Source of the DNA: Glutamicibacter soli
GTDB lineage: Bacteria > Actinomycetota > Actinomycetes > Actinomycetales > Micrococcaceae
DNA: 64,000 nucleotides
NCBI RefSeq assembly: GCF_003309065.1
Contig: NZ_POAF01000001.1
Coordinates: 682,001 to 746,000, forward strand
Direction: 5' to 3'
Positions 20,998-30,451 of this stretch are shown here, piece after piece (position 1 is the first letter of the stretch; each line of letters starts with the position of its first letter). The position numbers and the translations under genes were made by a program. The notes below the pieces were generated by a model, which searched no databases, was not told the origin of the DNA, and saw only the letters and a list, made by a program, of their open reading frames with translations.

Positions 20998-21462
20998 CTA
21001 TCGTGACACGTCCGGGGCCGAAAGCCGGACATGGCGCAGCTGGATCCGGGCCAGCTGGTCGGTGTGCTCGGCTTCCTTTTCGATCTGGAACCCGTGGTCG
21101 AGAAAAAACGAGAGGGTGCTCGCGTTCTGCCCATTGATCTGGATGCAGGCCGCCGGGCACAGCGCGAGGATGTCATTCAGCAGCGCGCTGCCCACGCCGT
21201 GGTGGCGGTCGTGGTGGCGTACCCACAAGAGCTCGATCTGTGTTTCGCTCCAGGCGGCGAAGCCGATGATCTCCTTGCCCAGCTGGGCGATCCGCACCGA
21301 GACGCGCTGGGAGTAGACCGCTTCGAGAGCGTTGGCAACGGCGTCCACGTCGGCGGCCGAGAGGAAGTCGCGTCCTCCCTCCACCGAGTTGCGCCAGACA
21401 TCCAGGAGTTCGGGTACTTCCTCCACGCTGGTCCAGTTGCGAAGAACGAGCCTCTCAGACAT
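20998..21462 (-). CDS. GNAT acetyltransferase
   Basis: A 154-residue GNAT protein. Its central region reads GFAAWSETQIELLWVRHHDRHHGVGSALL in family order (beta-4, then the acetyl-CoA loop with H-H-G-V-G-S-A), and the C-terminal segment has the usual Asn and FFLDHGF pattern. The acceptor is unknown. It is upstream of, and closely coupled to, osmC. Confidence 0.85.
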   Translation of the reverse strand: MSERLVLRNWTSVEEVPELLDVWRNSVEGGRDFLSAADVDAVANALEAVYSQRVSVRIAQLGKEIIGFAAWSETQIELLWVRHHDRHHGVGSALLNDILALCPAACIQINGQNASTLSFFLDHGFQIEKEAEHTDQLARIQLRHVRLSAPDVSR

Positions 21463-21606
21463 CTGAACTCCTTCCAGCCGTGGAATACTCCGCGTGTTGT
21501 CTCATGATTTTCTCCTAGTGGGATGCCACAGAGAAGCACGGATTGGTAACAAGTACCGACTCATCTGTGCCGTGAAAGCGGGCACGGGATCTCCGACTGT
21601 TACAAC

Positions 21607-22428
21607 TCACGACCCGGCAAAGGCACGCACGGCCCGGCTCCAGGCGGTAATTTCTTCTGCCGCAATATCGGGTTGGTCAAGGTGCACGTTGTGCCCCGCC
21701 GCGGGAACGACAACGATTTCGGCCGATGGATACCTCGCAGCGAGCCTGCCCGGATCGGCGAAACCGGTGACGTGGTCCTGCATCCCGCACAGCATCAGCA
21801 CCGGGCAGGCCAGCTGGGAGGTCCGCTCGACCGGCAGCTCGTCCAGGAAGTAGCGTTTGGACAGCTTGGCCAGCGAACGCAGGTTCACCGCGCGGATCCC
21901 GGGCAGCGCGTGGGTGCGGAAGCGTTGGAAGTTCTCCACCGTTTGGAGCACCGACATCTGTTGATAATGATCCGCGTCCTGCGTCGGCAGCCCGGCCAGC
22001 AGCTCGGGATCCTGCAGCAGGATTTCCCGCGGCGGCACGGTCCGCTGCGAATGCGCGGGATACACCAAGGGCGCCAGCATCGCCATGCCGACTACCTGGG
22101 GGCCGAAGCGGTCCGCCATCTCCTGGGCCAGCAGCGACCCGAGCGAGTTGCCGATCATCGCGAACGGCCGTTCCCCGCACTGCCGCCGGATCAGCTGCTC
22201 AAGCCAGTCGGCGATTTCCGGCAGGCCGCCGGCGCCGTCCAGTGCAGCGGTGCCTCCCATGCCGGGAAGGTCGACGTAGATCCGTTGGAAAACACCGGTC
22301 GCCGCCAGCACCTCGTCCAGGGCCAGGAGAATCCGGTGGTCGACCCCGTGCCCGTGAATCAGGACTAGTGGAATCCCTTGGCCCTTGGTATACGGCACGC
22401 CGGAAGCCAGGTTCTCGTTGATTTCCAA
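21607..22428 (-). CDS. Alpha/beta hydrolase
   Basis: A 273-residue alpha/beta hydrolase: oxyanion-hole region LVLIHGHGVDHR at about 21-32, nucleophile elbow GNSLGS with Ser95, an acidic residue in CGMQDHVTGF and the catalytic His in PAAGHNVHLDQ. A TTG at 22428 is taken as start because GAGGAG precedes it by about 6 nt and the upstream extension has no match to the fold. It shares the VDHR and DLPGMG motifs with the hydrolase at 30.4-31.3 kb, so the two are related. Substrate unknown. Confidence 0.82.
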   Translation of the reverse strand: MEINENLASGVPYTKGQGIPLVLIHGHGVDHRILLALDEVLAATGVFQRIYVDLPGMGGTAALDGAGGLPEIADWLEQLIRRQCGERPFAMIGNSLGSLLAQEMADRFGPQVVGMAMLAPLVYPAHSQRTVPPREILLQDPELLAGLPTQDADHYQQMSVLQTVENFQRFRTHALPGIRAVNLRSLAKLSKRYFLDELPVERTSQLACPVLMLCGMQDHVTGFADPGRLAARYPSAEIVVVPAAGHNVHLDQPDIAAEEITAWSRAVRAFAGS

Positions 22429-22807
22429 AAGTTTCTCCTCTCTCAAGGTGGTACTCACGCCCTCCTGCGGTTGCTCGCATTGCCACCCTGCTTCAGTCTT
22501 ACCCTCGTGCCGATGACCGGGTCCGCCCTTCCGAAGACGACTTCCGCGACTAACCAACATTCCCATGCGCCATGCCAAGCTGGACCAAGGTGGGCCGGTC
22601 TAGGACTCCTGTTAAGTACCGGTGCTCGGTTGTAGAGATGCGACGGTGCAACCCAACAAAACGTGAAGTTTCTGATTCCCCTGCTTAAATAGGCCACGGC
22701 CGTTACAGTTCCTGTTTAATCAGGTTTTGCAACAGCCGTTGGACCTGTGGATTCCGATCTTGTCTAGGAATCCTCACGCATTGGCATGGAGTTTGGGACC
22801 CGATCCT
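22429..22807. other. Intergenic stretch without a recognised gene
   Basis: About 380 bp between two leftward genes. It must hold the promoter of the hydrolase gene. It has a more A+T-rich centre (22600-22740) and a weak inverted repeat near 22710, but no convincing open frame or RNA gene. Confidence 0.5.
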
Positions 22808-23551
22808 CTATGCCTCGGTTCCGCCGTCAACCCGCAGTACCACTCCCGTGATGAAGGATGCTTGGTCGGACAGAAGGAATGCAACGGCATTTGCGATATC
22901 ATCGGGTTTTCCCATCTGCTTCATGGGGATCCGGGCAATTTGTGCTGCCTTGACCTCAGACGGCAGGGATGCCAGCGCCGCAGTTTCAATTGCGCCCGGT
23001 GCTACCGCGTTGACCCTGATACCAAGACTGGCAGTCTCTTTGGCGACACTGCGTGTCAACGAAACCACGCCGTGTTTCGCGGCTCCGTAAGGTGTCATGT
23101 CGGGGGTCGCACTAATTCCGGCAAGGGAGGCGATGTTTACAATTCCTCCATGTCCTTGCTGGGTGAAGTGGGCAATCTGCGACTGCATGGACAGGAAAGT
23201 ACCACGCAGGGTCACATTCACCGCGCGGTCCCATTCCGGGATGGAGATTTCCTGAACTGGTTTCGGACTCACCCCTAGTCCAGCGTTGTTCACAGCCATG
23301 TCCAGACGTCCGTAGGCGTCCAGGGCGAACGGCACCAGCTGCCCGACCTCGTCGACATCAGCGACATTCGCGTGCTTGTATGCGGCGCGTCCTCCTGCAA
23401 CCTCAATGAGCGCGACGGTTTCCCTACCAGCTTCGTCGTTCACATCTGAGACGATGACTGCAGCTCCTTCAGCGGCCAGTCGCAAGGAAATTGCGCGGCC
23501 GATCCCCGCGCCCGCTGCTGTAACGAGTGCAACCTTATTCGTGAATATCAT
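22808..23551 (-). CDS. SDR family oxidoreductase
   Basis: A 247-residue short-chain dehydrogenase. The cofactor motif [10 protein letters not shown] is at about residues 10-19, NNAG at about 87-90, the catalytic Ser in NIASLAG and the Tyr-Lys pair in YGAAKHG (about 152-156); the C-terminus closes with [12 protein letters not shown]. An Asp after the second strand (VSDVN) points to NAD(H) rather than NADP(H). The start at 23551 ([11 protein letters not shown]) is preceded by GAAGGG; the frame upstream to 23668 is unlikely to be coding. Substrate unknown. Confidence 0.87.
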   Translation of the reverse strand: MIFTNKVALVTAAGAGIGRAISLRLAAEGAAVIVSDVNDEAGRETVALIEVAGGRAAYKHANVADVDEVGQLVPFALDAYGRLDMAVNNAGLGVSPKPVQEISIPEWDRAVNVTLRGTFLSMQSQIAHFTQQGHGGIVNIASLAGISATPDMTPYGAAKHGVVSLTRSVAKETASLGIRVNAVAPGAIETAALASLPSEVKAAQIARIPMKQMGKPDDIANAVAFLLSDQASFITGVVLRVDGGTEA

Positions 23552-24894
23552 TTTTACCCTTCGTGAGTGTTTACCGGGGAAAATACTGTTAATGGAACGA
23601 ACCGTCGACTCGGCAGTTCCAAGGACGTGGTCTCGTAGCGTGCGCATCTGCGACCGCCATGCCACCAATGCTGGAGTGTTCCTGTCCCGAGGCCGAGTGG
23701 ATCTAGCGGTAGGTGGCTTACGTGGTGCTCAGGGTTTCAAGGAAAGTCCGATGAGAGCCGAAGCACAGAGGTGCGCATCGGCACTTGTCCGAAAGAGGCC
23801 GTTTACGAACCTCGAGCCGGGACGCAGTATCCATGCTGAAATTTGCTGGTCCAGAATCGTATGCCTGACCACAGCAAGAAACAGGCTCAACGCTTGATCC
23901 AAGTTCCGGGTCGGGCATCACGACATTGGCCATGAGGGTGCCGGGAATCACGACGTCCCCTTCGTTGCCACTCCGGGAGCGCCGCCATAGGGACCAAGAT
24001 CGCTGAGGGACCGCCCGACGAAACGGCGACTTGGGCCCCGAACAAGCCGATCACGTCGTAAGGCCGCGGCATCGATCCAATGAATTCCAGGTTCATAGCG
24101 GCAAGAAACAACGGATGGATTAGACGCTGGCAGTGAAATCACCCACGGTGTCCGAGCTACAGGAGCCGTACCGCGCGAGAGCAGAGCTCCGCGCTGCATC
24201 CCAGTTAATGGCGAGCGGGGACGTTTAGCCGGCGACGGGGCCGCCTCAGTCCTGGCGGCCGAGCCCTGTCCTGAGAAGGCCATTGAATCGGCTTCATCCG
24301 TGCCTATAGTGGATGGCGCGCTGATCGTCGACAAGGAATCGATCGCAGGCTCCAGCGTTCCAAGTTGCGGTTGGCTGTTGGTAACCATGGGGTGACTGCC
24401 TTTGGATTGCTCCCGATTGACCATCCTCGCCGTAATCCAGCTCGGCGAAGGACAATACGCTTTCTTTACCACGATAGCTAACTGCTGACCGTTAGCCAGT
24501 ATCCGATATGACGATTATCCTTTCGGCTTGAATTCCGCCGCGGATTCTTTGAATCTGCTACCACTCGATGAGTGCCGGCTTGCTGTGCATTTCCTCTACG
24601 CGTCCCGTCCGAACGTGTGGACGACTGCGTGATGCGGCAAGAATCCGTAGCGCAGATTCGGCTTTCCGTTTTCCACGATTCATAGGCAACCTGCTATCTG
24701 CCGCGTTCGCCTACCGGGAAGATCGACCGCAGCGCATGCTCGTGCTTGTCGACTTCGTTCACCGCTAACCGCTCGTCGCAGCACTCGGGACGAAAAACAC
24801 CGTGGGTTTCCGCCGCAGCCGCGAACCTTCAGCCCTTCCCGCTAGCACCTGTGGGGACTGGCACGCAACGGGCCCATCAAGCAGAATGGCGATC
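23552..24894. other. 1.3-kb stretch without a convincing gene
   Basis: No open frame here has a ribosome site, a family match and sensible codon use together. The longest leftward frame (about 23948-24472) gives low-complexity Ser/Pro/Arg-rich sequence; a second leftward frame (23887-24111) has a hydrophobic run (MNLEFIGSMPRPYDVIGLFG) that could be a relic of a membrane protein. Base composition is lower in G+C than the neighbouring genes. I read it as decayed or non-coding sequence. Confidence 0.5.
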
Positions 24895-25401
24895 ATGAAC
24901 ATCAACGAGATCCTCACCGGCATGGTCCACCGCCCCATTGACGCCGCCCGCAATCTGCCGGCGCTGAGCGTCGAGCAGCTGAACGCGCATCCCGGCGGAC
25001 ACCCGAACTCGGTGGCCTGGCTGCTGTGGCACACCGGGCGCGAGGTGGACATCCAGCTGGCGGCGCTGTCCGGCAAGGAGCAGCTGTGGCACCGCTACCG
25101 CGACCGCTTCAACCTCGGCGACGCCGGCGACGGCATGGGCTACGGCCACACCCCCGCCCAGGCGCACGCCATCCGCGTGGACGACCAGGAACTGCTGCTG
25201 GAATACGTGGACGCGTCGCTGAGCGCGCTGGGCGACTACGCGGCGCACCTGGGCGCGGAGGAATTCGACGAGATCGTGGACCGCCGCTGGACCCCGGAGG
25301 TCACCCGCGGGGTGCGGCTGGTGTCCATCGTGGACGACGCCATCGTCCACGTCGGGCAGGCGGCCTATGCGGCCGGGGCGCTCAGCGCGGACGAGTCCTA
25401 G
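24895..25401 (+). CDS. DinB-like / mycothiol-transferase-fold protein
   Basis: A 168-residue DinB-superfamily four-helix protein. Likely metal-binding histidines occur at family positions: HPGGHPNSVAWLLWHTGRE near residues 33-50 and DDAIVHVGQ near 148-156. In actinobacteria such proteins are often mycothiol- or other thiol-dependent S-transferases. ATG at 24895 gives MNINEIL; an ATG three codons upstream is equally possible and neither has a strong ribosome site. Its last 4 bp overlap the convergent transporter gene. Confidence 0.78.
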   Translation: MNINEILTGMVHRPIDAARNLPALSVEQLNAHPGGHPNSVAWLLWHTGREVDIQLAALSGKEQLWHRYRDRFNLGDAGDGMGYGHTPAQAHAIRVDDQELLLEYVDASLSALGDYAAHLGAEEFDEIVDRRWTPEVTRGVRLVSIVDDAIVHVGQAAYAAGALSADES

Positions 25402-26480
25402 CGGCGCCGGCGCCCGCGGATCCAGACCAGCAGCAGGTGGCGGAGCATCGCGATGAACACCAGCGCCCAGACGATCACCGCGACCGCCAGCGCGCCGTGC
25501 CCGATCGCCTCCACCATCGGCAAGCTGTCCACGCGCCCAAGGTTCAGCGAGGCCACCGCGAACATGCCCACCGGGAACACGATGGACCACAGCGCCGGGG
25601 TGTAGCCCAGCGGCACCCGGTGCACCAGGTGGCGCCAGACCCCGGCGCCGATCAGCATCGGGATCAGCCACAGGCAGAAGCTCCAGAACACCGCCACGGT
25701 GGAGGCGATCAGCACCCGGGTCGCGTCGATCATCGGGGTGGAGTCCATCTGCACGATCTTGGTGCCGGCCACCACCGCGATCGCCATCGCGCCCATGGCC
25801 ACCCAGTAGGGCGGCTCGAACTGCTGCGGGGTGATGCCGAAGTGCACGATGCGCAGCAGCACCAGCACCGCGATCCCCGCGTACAGCGCCACGCCCACCG
25901 ACCAGGACAGCACCGCCAGCAGCCCGACGACGTCCCCGGGCACCCCGGCGGCCGGTTCGACCACGCTCAGGCCGATCGCCAGCGACTGGCTGGCCACTGC
26001 CCAGATGAACCAGGTGCCGTTGGTGCGCGCCAGGATCGGCTCGCCGTCGCGGGTCATCAGCACCTGCCAGGGCAGCACGTAGCCGAACACGAACCACAGC
26101 GCCGCGGCGAAGAGCACCAGCGGAGCGGCGACCCGCAGCAGCCCCTCGGCGGCCAGCCGCACCGCCAGCACATCGGTGCCCGCCACCACGGTGAAGTAGG
26201 CGAAGGCCGCTTCGGGGCTGCGCAGATCGTGCAGCATGGCCGTGCGGCAGGCCGCCGCCCGCCAGATGTACAGCACCCAGAGCACCGCGTAGGACGCCGC
26301 CGCGATCACCAGCAGCACCAGCGACGGCACCCGGGCCCCGACCTCGTGCAGGCCGATCGAGACGATGCCGGTGCCCATGACCAGCGCGAAGTATCCCGGG
26401 GCGAGATGCTCCAGTGCGCCGCCCGCACCCGGGGTCCGGGGCGGGTGTCTGGTCGATTCTGCCGCTGCGTCGGGGCTCAT
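25398..26480 (-). CDS. TDT-family transporter (TehA/C4-dicarboxylate type)
   Basis: A 360-residue integral membrane protein with about ten hydrophobic spans, belonging to the tellurite-resistance/dicarboxylate transporter (TDT, SLAC1-like) family. The first span carries the family signature PGYFALVMGTGIVSIG, and another conserved segment is ALWSIVFPVGMFAVASL near the C-terminal third. Members move C4-dicarboxylates, sulfite or anions; the substrate here is not determined. It ends with a cluster of Arg residues. Confidence 0.82.
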   Translation of the reverse strand: MSPDAAAESTRHPPRTPGAGGALEHLAPGYFALVMGTGIVSIGLHEVGARVPSLVLLVIAAASYAVLWVLYIWRAAACRTAMLHDLRSPEAAFAYFTVVAGTDVLAVRLAAEGLLRVAAPLVLFAAALWFVFGYVLPWQVLMTRDGEPILARTNGTWFIWAVASQSLAIGLSVVEPAAGVPGDVVGLLAVLSWSVGVALYAGIAVLVLLRIVHFGITPQQFEPPYWVAMGAMAIAVVAGTKIVQMDSTPMIDATRVLIASTVAVFWSFCLWLIPMLIGAGVWRHLVHRVPLGYTPALWSIVFPVGMFAVASLNLGRVDSLPMVEAIGHGALAVAVIVWALVFIAMLRHLLLVWIRGRRRR

Positions 26481-26617
26481 GAGCCCAGCCTACGACGCAC
26501 ACGCCCCGCGCAATAGAGCCTTTTCGCGCCCGCTAGCGCCGGTGCCGCAGCGGCGCGGCGGAGAGCTCCTCCAGCCGCCCGGATGCGTGCTGCCGGGCGA
26601 GGTGGGCGGCGCGTTCC

Positions 26618-26839
26618 TCAGCCGTCGGCAGGGTGCCGCCTTTCGACTACGACATTCCGGGCCAGCGTCTTGAAGCGCGTGCCGTCCTCCTGGCGCACCG
26701 TGAGGGTGAGCGCACCGGTCTTGCTGGTGTTCAGGTCCTCCACGGTTCCGCTTTTTCCCTTGTGGGTTCCGGCCGCGACCCGGCACCGGTCGCCGTTGCC
26801 GGGCTGCGCGTCCCCTGCAGGGTGTGCATTCTCGCTCAT
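26618..26839 (-). CDS. Small KOW-like domain protein
   Basis: A 73-residue protein with a KOW/SH3-like core: GDRCRVAAGTHKGKSGTVEDL at about 17-37 (the G-K-x-G-x-V pattern), then LTLTVRQEDGTRFKTLARNVVV. Related small domains bind nucleic acid; no function is known for this protein. The ATG at 26839 is chosen since the upstream frame to 27034 runs antisense to nothing conserved and has a poor start. A second short open frame overlaps its 3' end. Confidence 0.68.
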   Translation of the reverse strand: MSENAHPAGDAQPGNGDRCRVAAGTHKGKSGTVEDLNTSKTGALTLTVRQEDGTRFKTLARNVVVERRHPADG

Positions 26840-26903
26840 GGGTGCCAGTTTAAGCCGGGGGCGCCAACGAGGCGAGCCCCCGGCGGGCATCCGGGATGCG
26901 CTC

Positions 26904-28199
26904 CTAGCCGATCCGGGTGATCGCCGGGAACACGTAGTCCTGGTCCAGGATCCGCGGATCCGGCTCGTACATGCGCAACACCGGTCGGAAGGCGCCGGCC
27001 GGCGTCGGCAGCCAGTTGGCGCGATCCCTCGCATCGGCCGGCTCCCGGTGGGAGAGGTGGATGACCAGCGACCCGTCCGGCTCGAATTGCAGCCCTTCGG
27101 TGCGGTCGCCCAGCGAGTAGCGGTCGATGGGGTTTTCCACCAGGAAGTAGTTGGGCACGTCGTACATGGTCAGCGACCAGAAGGCGCCCACCGGCGGGGT
27201 CGGGTCCAGGTGCAGCCGGTAGCTGTGCGCACCGGTGAGCGGCTGGTCGTCCTGGTCCACGTAGGTGGCCGTGTAGGCGGCCTCGAAGGCCTGGTTGCCC
27301 CACAGCCCGCCCAACGCGGCTCCCGCGCGCTGGGCGATGCGGCGCTGCGGATCGGCGATCTTGTAGCGGTCCTCGTCCAGCGAACCGACTTCGAAGTAGT
27401 CAAGGTTGTAGTCGAAGGAATGGTAGGCCAGGTTCCAGCCGTTGACCACTGCGTTTCCGCCCCCGGAGGCCAGCAGCTCATCCAGCGCGGCACGGCCGGC
27501 GGCGAAGGCCTGCTCCAGCTGCTCCTCCCCGGCCTCGGCCAGCTGCAGGGCGCCGCGCTGCAGCTGCCCATCGCGCGGCGCCGGGGCGAACTCCCGACTC
27601 CAGGCGCGGAACTTCGCCCAGAAGTCCAGCGCCGGCGCACCGGTCTCGGGGACCGGGGGCAGCCCGGCCGGCCCCGCGGCGGCATCCAGCGGCGTAAGCG
27701 TCGTGGCATTCTGCAGCGCATGCGCTGCGGGAAGATCCGCCTCGTTGTCCACCGCCCAGCGTCCGACGATGCTGGCGACGCGCGTGGGCACCCGCACCAC
27801 CACCGCGTCGTCCGGGGCCTGGCCCTCCCAGCCCGGGGGCACCAGCAGGTAGCGCCCGGCGCCGGTTCCGGTGGCGCGGTGCCCGACATACGCGAAGTTG
27901 TCAGTCCAGGCGCTGACGAACTGCAGCACGTAGTAGCGGCCGGCGGCCTCCGGCACCTGAAGCAGGATCGGTCCGACGCCCAGGTCCAGCTGCGCCATGG
28001 AGTAGATCGTGTCGTTGTTGATGGTCACGAAGGTGTCCTCGGGACCGGCCAGCGACCGGGCGTGGCTGAAGGTGTTCCACGGCGCGGCGGGATTCTTGCC
28101 GACGCCGGTGGCCACATAGCGGGCCACCTGCTCCAGGTTGAAGACCAGCGGGAAGGCGTAAAGGTAGGAAGCGAGCAGTTCCTCACGGCGTGGGCTCAT
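26904..28199 (-). CDS. DUF1254/DUF1214 domain protein
   Basis: A 431-residue protein with both halves of the DUF1254-DUF1214 architecture. The N-terminal DUF1254 part has NTFSHARSLAGPEDTFVTINNDTIYS, and the C-terminal DUF1214 part has FWSLTMYDVPNYFLVENPIDRYSLGD and LPTPAGAFRPVLRMYEPDP. The function of the family is not established. No signal peptide is seen, unlike many members. The start at 28199 is supported by AAAGGA 8 nt upstream. Confidence 0.88.
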   Translation of the reverse strand: MSPRREELLASYLYAFPLVFNLEQVARYVATGVGKNPAAPWNTFSHARSLAGPEDTFVTINNDTIYSMAQLDLGVGPILLQVPEAAGRYYVLQFVSAWTDNFAYVGHRATGTGAGRYLLVPPGWEGQAPDDAVVVRVPTRVASIVGRWAVDNEADLPAAHALQNATTLTPLDAAAGPAGLPPVPETGAPALDFWAKFRAWSREFAPAPRDGQLQRGALQLAEAGEEQLEQAFAAGRAALDELLASGGGNAVVNGWNLAYHSFDYNLDYFEVGSLDEDRYKIADPQRRIAQRAGAALGGLWGNQAFEAAYTATYVDQDDQPLTGAHSYRLHLDPTPPVGAFWSLTMYDVPNYFLVENPIDRYSLGDRTEGLQFEPDGSLVIHLSHREPADARDRANWLPTPAGAFRPVLRMYEPDPRILDQDYVFPAITRIG

Positions 28200-28286
28200 G
28201 GGAGCGGTCCTTTCAGGCGGCGCGCCGGACCCGCGGTCCGGCATCATTGCCCCCCAGTCTGCCCCGCCGGGCACCCGGGCGCATCC

Positions 28287-29621
28287 TCAATCGTTGATGA
28301 TTGGCGGTGCTGCGCCCGGCATTGCGGCCCGGCGGCGCATGCGCGCGACCAGGTAGTCCAGCCAGGCGCCCACGTTCCTCCGGGCCTGGCCGGTATCCGG
28401 GTAGCGGCAGCGCAGGTGCACCCCGGCCTCGTCCAGGATGAACCAGAGCATCACCGAGTCGGTGCGGATCGCGGCGCTGACATACTGCGGCTCCAGCACG
28501 GTGGCCGGCAGCTGCACCGGCAGCCTGCGCAGGTCCAGCCAGGACACCGCGAACATGCCCGGCGCCTGCGGCATCCCGCCGAAGGGTTCCATCAGCGGCG
28601 CCAGCGGCCAGGAGCCCAGCGCGATGGCCTCCTTCACCGCGGCGGCGCAGGCGCGCGGGTCCGGGTCCGCGGATTCAAGCACCGAGTTGGTGATGAACCA
28701 GCCCACCGCATCGAACCAGCGCGGCTCGGTGCGGCTGTGCACCGGGAACACCGCGCGCAGCGGTTCCCCGGCCAGCGCGGCGGTGGTCTCGGTCATCATC
28801 GCCACGCTGAGCGCCAGCGTTGACACCCCGGCCGCCTTGGCCTGCGCGGAGAAGTCGGCCAGGGCCGCGGTGCCGAGCACGTCGCGCACCTCCACGCGTT
28901 CGGGCTGCGGACTCGGATCCCCCAGCGGCAGCCCGAAGCGCGGCATGGCCCCGCCGCCGGCCTCGATCAGCTGCGCCCAGCGCCGGCGCACCCCGTCCGG
29001 GGCGGGGGCCTGCCGCGCCAGGGAACGGGTGTGGTCGGTGAAATCCGGCGCCGGTTCCACCCCGGGATCCGCCCCCGCGCCGATGGCTTCCAGCGCGGCG
29101 ACCAGGTCCCGTGCGAGCACGAGCATGGACCACATGTCCACGTGGGAGTGGTCCGATCCGATTACCAGCGCCGGGCCGTCCGCGGTCTCGATCAGGCACA
29201 ACCGGTGCGCGGGCCGCTCGAAGGGCGCGCAGCTGGCATCCAGCACCCGCTGCACCGCTGCATGCATGGTTTCGCCGGGCTCCACCCGGTGCTCGATCCA
29301 CGCGCCGGGCCCGAACCGCACCTGGTGCAGCTGCGCGCCGGCGGGATCGGCGTCTCCGCCGGGCCCGGCGGTGAAGACCGTGCGCAGCGTCCCGTGCCGG
29401 GCCACGACATGCTCCCAGGCGGCCGAGAGCTCGCCGCGCGGCACGGGTCCGGGCAGCCGGAAGGACAGCGCCATCCACGAGCCGGGCCGGTCGCCTTCCC
29501 CCACGTGCCGGGCCTGGTCGAAAGACACCGGCAGCCGGTCCCCCACCGCGCCCACGTCCAGGTCGTAGCTGAGCAGCGGGCCGAACGGCAGGCGCAGATA
29601 CTGGATGTGGGTCAGTCGCAT
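28287..29621 (-). CDS. Free-standing condensation-domain (PapA-like) acyltransferase
   Basis: A 444-residue protein with the two-lobed fold of NRPS condensation domains and polyketide-associated acyltransferases. The catalytic H-x-x-x-D motif is at about residues 158-162 (SDHSHVDMWS); the second His of the classic HHxxxDG is a Ser-His variant, as in PapA proteins. A C-lobe motif region is seen around DAVGWFITNSV. No NRPS or PKS module is nearby. It would esterify or amidate a small acceptor with an acyl group; the substrate is unknown. An ATG at 29633 is an alternative start. Confidence 0.78.
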   Translation of the reverse strand: MRLTHIQYLRLPFGPLLSYDLDVGAVGDRLPVSFDQARHVGEGDRPGSWMALSFRLPGPVPRGELSAAWEHVVARHGTLRTVFTAGPGGDADPAGAQLHQVRFGPGAWIEHRVEPGETMHAAVQRVLDASCAPFERPAHRLCLIETADGPALVIGSDHSHVDMWSMLVLARDLVAALEAIGAGADPGVEPAPDFTDHTRSLARQAPAPDGVRRRWAQLIEAGGGAMPRFGLPLGDPSPQPERVEVRDVLGTAALADFSAQAKAAGVSTLALSVAMMTETTAALAGEPLRAVFPVHSRTEPRWFDAVGWFITNSVLESADPDPRACAAAVKEAIALGSWPLAPLMEPFGGMPQAPGMFAVSWLDLRRLPVQLPATVLEPQYVSAAIRTDSVMLWFILDEAGVHLRCRYPDTGQARRNVGAWLDYLVARMRRRAAMPGAAPPIIND

Positions 29622-29668
29622 ACCACGTATCATATTCGCAAAGCCACCGGAACAGAGCGGAGCCGCGG

Positions 29669-30451
29669 ATGCATGAATTCCACGTGCCGAATGCGCGGAT
29701 CGCCTGGGCGTTCAGCGACGAGGCCGGCCACCCTGTGGTGCAGCTGCACGGCCTGACCTCCAGCCGCTCCCATGACCGGCTGCTGAACCTGGATTTGGGC
29801 CGGGCCCTGTCCGGCACGCGGCTGCTGCGCTACGACGCCCGCGGCCACGGCCATTCCACCGGGCGCCCGGTGCCGGAGGACTACCTGTGGCCGGCGCTGG
29901 CCGATGACCTGCTGCGCCTGCTGGACTATTGGTTTCCCGGCGAACAGGTCCACGGGGTCGGCCCCTCCATGGGCACCGGCACCCTGCTGCATGCGGCGGT
30001 GCGCCAACCGGAGCGCTTCAGCGGATTCACGCTGATGCTCCCGCCCACGGCCTGGCAGACCCGTCCCGCGCAGGCCGAATCCTACCGGCGCACGGCCGAG
30101 GGCATCGAGGCGCTGGGGCTGCAGGAGTATTTTGCGCGCGGCCCGGAATCCCCGCGGCCGCCGGCCGCGGCGGACAACCCGCAGGTGCTCCCCCACGTGG
30201 CCGAGGAGCTGCTGCCCTCGATCTACCGCGGCGCCGCCCTGAGCGACCTGCCGTCGGCCGCGCAGCTGGCGCGGGTCGCGGTCCCGACCACGATCCTGGC
30301 CTGGACCGGCGACCCGGGACATCCGCTGTCCACCGCGCAGGCGCTGGCGGGCATCCTGCCCCATGCCGAGCTGCAGGTGGCCGCGACACCGCAACAGGTG
30401 GCGGACTGGCCCCAGCTGCTGGCGCGGGACGTCGCCCGGCGGGCCGGCTGA
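29669..30451 (+). CDS. Alpha/beta hydrolase
   Basis: A 260-residue alpha/beta hydrolase: oxyanion region VVQLHGLTSSRSHD near 23-36, RYDARGHGHS near 54-63, and the nucleophile elbow GPSMGTG with Ser100. The acid is probably in AWTGDPGHPLS. The C-terminal part lacks an obvious GH catalytic-histidine motif; the likely candidate is H in ILPHAELQVA, so activity is less certain. It is divergent from the condensation-domain gene and overlaps, in antisense, the open frame of the next hydrolase. Confidence 0.78.
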   Translation: MHEFHVPNARIAWAFSDEAGHPVVQLHGLTSSRSHDRLLNLDLGRALSGTRLLRYDARGHGHSTGRPVPEDYLWPALADDLLRLLDYWFPGEQVHGVGPSMGTGTLLHAAVRQPERFSGFTLMLPPTAWQTRPAQAESYRRTAEGIEALGLQEYFARGPESPRPPAAADNPQVLPHVAEELLPSIYRGAALSDLPSAAQLARVAVPTTILAWTGDPGHPLSTAQALAGILPHAELQVAATPQQVADWPQLLARDVARRAG

